Shown: positions 61,201-64,000 of the stretch, piece after piece
Position numbering within the stretch: the first letter of the stretch is position 1
Layout of the letters: the number at the start of each line of letters is the position of its first letter
Source: Branchiostoma floridae
Lineage: Eukaryota; Chordata; Leptocardii; Amphioxiformes; Branchiostomatidae
DNA: 64,000 nt
Direction of reading: 5' to 3'
Assembly: GCF_000003815.2 (NCBI RefSeq)
Contig: NC_049992.1
Span: forward strand, 15,048,603-15,112,602
Made by a program: the position numbers and the translations under genes
The notes under the pieces: model-generated
The model's database searches: none
Seen by the model: the letters and a program-made list of their open reading frames with translations, nothing else
Told to the model about the DNA's origin: nothing

Positions 61201-64000
61201 ACATAATGAATGATTTAATTTCTATGCCATTGTTTTTAATGCCTTGAACAAAAATGCATGAATGTTTTCTACCACATCCCCACACTACGTCGTTATAATT
61301 ATTGTAGGCTGGTTCTTAGAGGACGTAAAGAAAGGGCAAGTAATCTGTGCTTGACTGCTAACCAATATGATGAATGATCTAATTGCTATGTCATTGCTTT
61401 GAACGAAAATGCATGACATTGTAGAGGGTATTTTTAATCAACAAATGATGGACGATACCACCACCCACTATGTGCTACCCACATTCATTATTGATCACCA
61501 GTAGTTGAAGCAGCGTGTGAACATACGGCATCCATAGAGCACACGGGTGTGATAACAGAGTGAGTTGTAGCAGGGAAAAGATGCTAGCTCTGCAACAATT
61601 GTAACGGCCGCTCAATACAGGCCTAGGGGAGAGCGGACATGATGTATGGCAGCATGACCAGGTGCCCTTTTTGCTGTAAGCAGATCAAGGGACGATATAC
61701 GTTTTCCTGGACTTTTGTCAATTTCAGATTCACACGACTCATCGTGGTGCTATCAACCTGTAACATGCCAGCAACCCCATCATAAATCAAACTTGTGTTC
61801 ATGATGACTGTAATCTTGCTTCTTTAATGAATTCAACTTTACAATATACAAAATATAGCTTGTTTTCTTGCCGCAAAACGTAGGTGTTATCAACTGTAAC
61901 ATGCCAGAAACCCATCGTAAATCAAATTGCAAACTTGTGTTTTATAAAATACTTTTAAGTTTTTTGGATTCTTCCGGTTTCTATATTAAATTTGTGACAG
62001 CCAATTCTGAGTTGTGTGATTGCCCTACGAACGTCAAGGCTCTTTATGGTTGAAATGTAATTTTCTTGCTTGTAATGCTTGTTCAATGTAGAAAGAGATG
62101 AGAGTTTGTAAGATACGTTTTAAGTCATGATGATTGTGAGCTTACTTCTTTAATGAATTGAAATTTACAATATGCAAAACATTGCTTATTTTTTGCCTCA
62201 ATACGCAGGTGTCATCAACTTGTAACATGTCAGTAAACCCATCAAAGTAAATCAAACTTGTGTTTTATAAAATACATTTCAATTCACGAGGAATGTGATC
62301 TTGCTTCATCATCAAAATGGAAAATTTGCAAAGATCATATATTTTCTATACAAAGCATAGCTTCTTTTCTTGCCTCAAAACGCAGTAGTGTTTCCCATTT
62401 AAGTTTACCAATTTATTTTGTCTTCTTGGTTGCTTTCCTCTACCAAATTTATGATGTTCATAGTCACCTTAACTACGCTACAGAGATGCACAGGAAATAA
62501 TGGGCTGAATTTATTGTCCACTGGCATCGGTTCTCGATAGCCAAGCTCTACAAGAAAATAAATTGCCGGCGCGCGGATATCATAAAGCAGGTAAATTACT
62601 ACCATCACCCGCCCGTAGGTGATACTAAGTGCGGTAACACACGACCGAATGCACTTCAACGTGAAAGGCCTTCAATCTGCTTAGTCATGTTCATCAAGTA
62701 ATCTGTCTGTATATATTATATGTACATCAGAGCGTTTGATGAAGATAGGCATACGAGGACCTTTTGGGTTGCACTCTGATAAGTGTATGTCAGTATGTAT
62801 GAGTATAGGATATATTGGAGAATAATACTTCCATTAACTATAATCTAATACATAGACCCGCCACATCGTAATTTGATAGATAAACTAGACAGTTCAATCA
62901 AGTAAGAGAGGCAAGGCAGTGAGCATACATACATGCTATATATTTCAAACTTTTATATCAACAGGCTTTTTGAAACTTTGACGTGCGTTAGAACGTATTC
63001 TATGAACTTGTGAATCCAGAGACTCTCGCTTCACTTGTTGGATGTCCATCGTCACTTTATCTAACATTACATATACGTTATGTTTCTTAATCTAATGTTA
63101 CATATACGTTATGTTTCTTAAACTAATGTTACATATACGTTATGTTTGCAGGAACAGCGAATTCGCAAAGCCAGATTGGCTTGGCTCTACCGGACGATGT
63201 CAACACCGTCGTCGGGGACCCCTCCGTCCTTCCCGCCGACTACTCCACGGAACTGCCGGTGATTTCCATCACGTGGAGCAAGCTGGCCAGTGATAACGAA
63301 AAGAGAAGAAGCACCATAATGTCGTATGACCCTAACACTGGCACAGTGAACGCGTTTGGTGAGTACCAGGGACGAGTCAGCCTGACGGACAAGGCCTCCC
63401 TTCGCATTGACTCCACCGAACTTTCTGATGCTGGAACGTACGTTTTGTCTCTTCTCATAGAGAACATAGGCACAGAGGAAGGATTCATCACACTCAACGT
63501 CATGGGTAAGTATCTGCTTTTTACATAGACTGGTTCTATGTTTGAACAATACAGTGGCAACGATCTTGTGAACTTAGGAATGGCATTTTACACGAATTTC
63601 CTCACTTCACTCATGTTAAAATTGGGACTCTCTTTGCGCATGGGATTATATTTTTTTCATGTCATTCAAACTAATAGGGTACTTAGTGGTCTATTTTTCA
63701 TAAAAACATGTTTTCCAATTTATATCTAAAATGAAATTGATCCCGATGTACTAGTATGCAATTCTATGCTGACAATATCATCAAAGCTCATCTTAAGACT
63801 GTTTCATAAAATGAAAGATGTATGACATAAACCATAATATGGTAGCAATAAAAGGTGATATCATCCTTATACATGCAGACTTATTTCTGCTACTGCTATT
63901 ATGTTCAGTTAATAGGATGATAATAGTTAACATTAATTTTGCCCAGTGGTAGTTTTTTCATGATGAAATATAGATGTACACATACGAAACCATAAAGAAA
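58171..64000 (+). CDS. IgSF receptor paralog, 5-prime part (gene B, partial)
   Basis: Two exons lie in the window, 58171-58222 and 63152-63505, joined in phase 1 across a 4929 bp intron. Gene A has a 5234 bp intron at the same place. The predicted N-terminus is a signal peptide (about residues 1-17) followed by a cysteine-free V-type Ig domain (residues 18-135). The V exon donor is phase 1, so further phase-1 exons (C2-type Ig, TM) are expected beyond base 64000. No second Ig exon is visible in 63506-64000. Orientation is opposite to gene A, so the pair is head to head. The intron is rich in local duplications. Confidence 0.8.
61100..61415. repeat. Tandem duplication in gene B intron 1
   Basis: CGTCGTTATGATTATTGTAG at 61122 and CGTCGTTATAATTATTGTAG at 61288 begin two copies. 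Both contain TTCTTAGAGGA.GTAAAGAAAG and GTGCTTGACTGCTAACCAA and end with AAAATGCATGA. Confidence 0.85.
61749..62390. repeat. Three-copy repeat in gene B intron 1
   Basis: Each unit runs from TATCAAC.TGTAACATG.CAG through AATCAAACTTGTGTT and CTTCTTTAATGAATT to a TTGCCTCAAAACGCAG-like end, near 61749-61884, 61885-62207 and 62208-62390. The middle unit carries extra sequence. Confidence 0.75.
63061..63151 (+). repeat. 31-bp triplicate ending at the gene B V exon acceptor
   Basis: CTAATGTTACATATACGTTA plus TGTTTCTTAA occurs at 63061, 63092 and 63123. Only the third copy ends GTTTGCAG, forming the splice acceptor. Confidence 0.9.
63152..63505 (+). CDS. Gene B exon 2: V-type Ig domain lacking the canonical disulfide
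   Basis: A 354 nt, phase 1-1 exon, identical in length to gene A exon 2. It shows GDPSVLPADY (B strand), ISITWSKL (W59), FGEYQGRVSL, KASLRIDSTE (E strand) and SDAGTYVLSL (F strand, Y114), then the G-strand end GFITLNVM. There is no cysteine in the exon: Ala46 and Leu116 occupy the usual Cys positions. No N-glycosylation sequon is present. The acceptor is TTATGTTTGCAG, which lies in the last of three 31-bp tandem repeats. The donor is ATGG followed by GTAAGT. It shares the WSKL, SYxP, ASLRIDxT, DxGTYxLS and GTxExFIxL pattern with gene A. Confidence 0.85.

Noticed and set aside
63061-63151. CRISPR-like array
   Set aside because: Contiguous 31-bp tandem repeats without spacers in a eukaryotic intron.

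Overview
The window looks like animal nuclear DNA from an invertebrate deuterostome, most likely a lancelet (Branchiostoma). This is an inference. The coding content is widely spaced phase-1 exons of immunoglobulin-superfamily (IgSF) receptor genes, and the rest is dense in short foldback (MITE-type) transposons, LINE 3-prime remnants, tRNA-like SINE sequence and satellites. There are no bacterial-style operons; most long open frames are chance frames or repeat-derived. | Layout. 0-10 kb: LINE remnant (about 550-1024), LINE-like tail (about 1669-1730) and a direct segmental duplication (6241-7471). 11.0-22.0 kb, minus strand: a complete IgSF gene that can be assembled from six exons with matching phases: signal peptide (21968-22028), V-type Ig without the canonical cysteines (16380-16733), two canonical C2/I-type Ig domains (15180-15473 and 13179-13457), transmembrane plus juxtamembrane segment (11539-11766) and a short cytoplasmic tail (11038-11102). 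The exons sum to 1281 nt, a 426-residue type I membrane protein. 22-58 kb: no confident gene; many MITEs, two LINE remnants, tRNA-like SINEs, satellites and one orphan exon candidate (49474-49635). 58.2-64 kb, plus strand: the start of a second IgSF gene, with signal exon (58171-58222) and V exon (63152-63505), running off the window. | The two genes are paralogs arranged head to head about 36 kb apart. Their V exons are both exactly 354 nt, both phase 1-1, both follow a signal exon across an intron of about 5 kb, and both domains lack the B-strand and F-strand cysteines (Ala and Leu at these positions in both). Related cysteine-free V domains occur in vertebrate CEACAM/CD2-type receptors. They are probably cell-surface recognition or adhesion receptors, but the ligand cannot be read from sequence. 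| Three MITE families share one internal core but have different terminal inverted repeats. One copy ends at intron position +5 of a receptor splice donor, so the element may supply part of that splice site.
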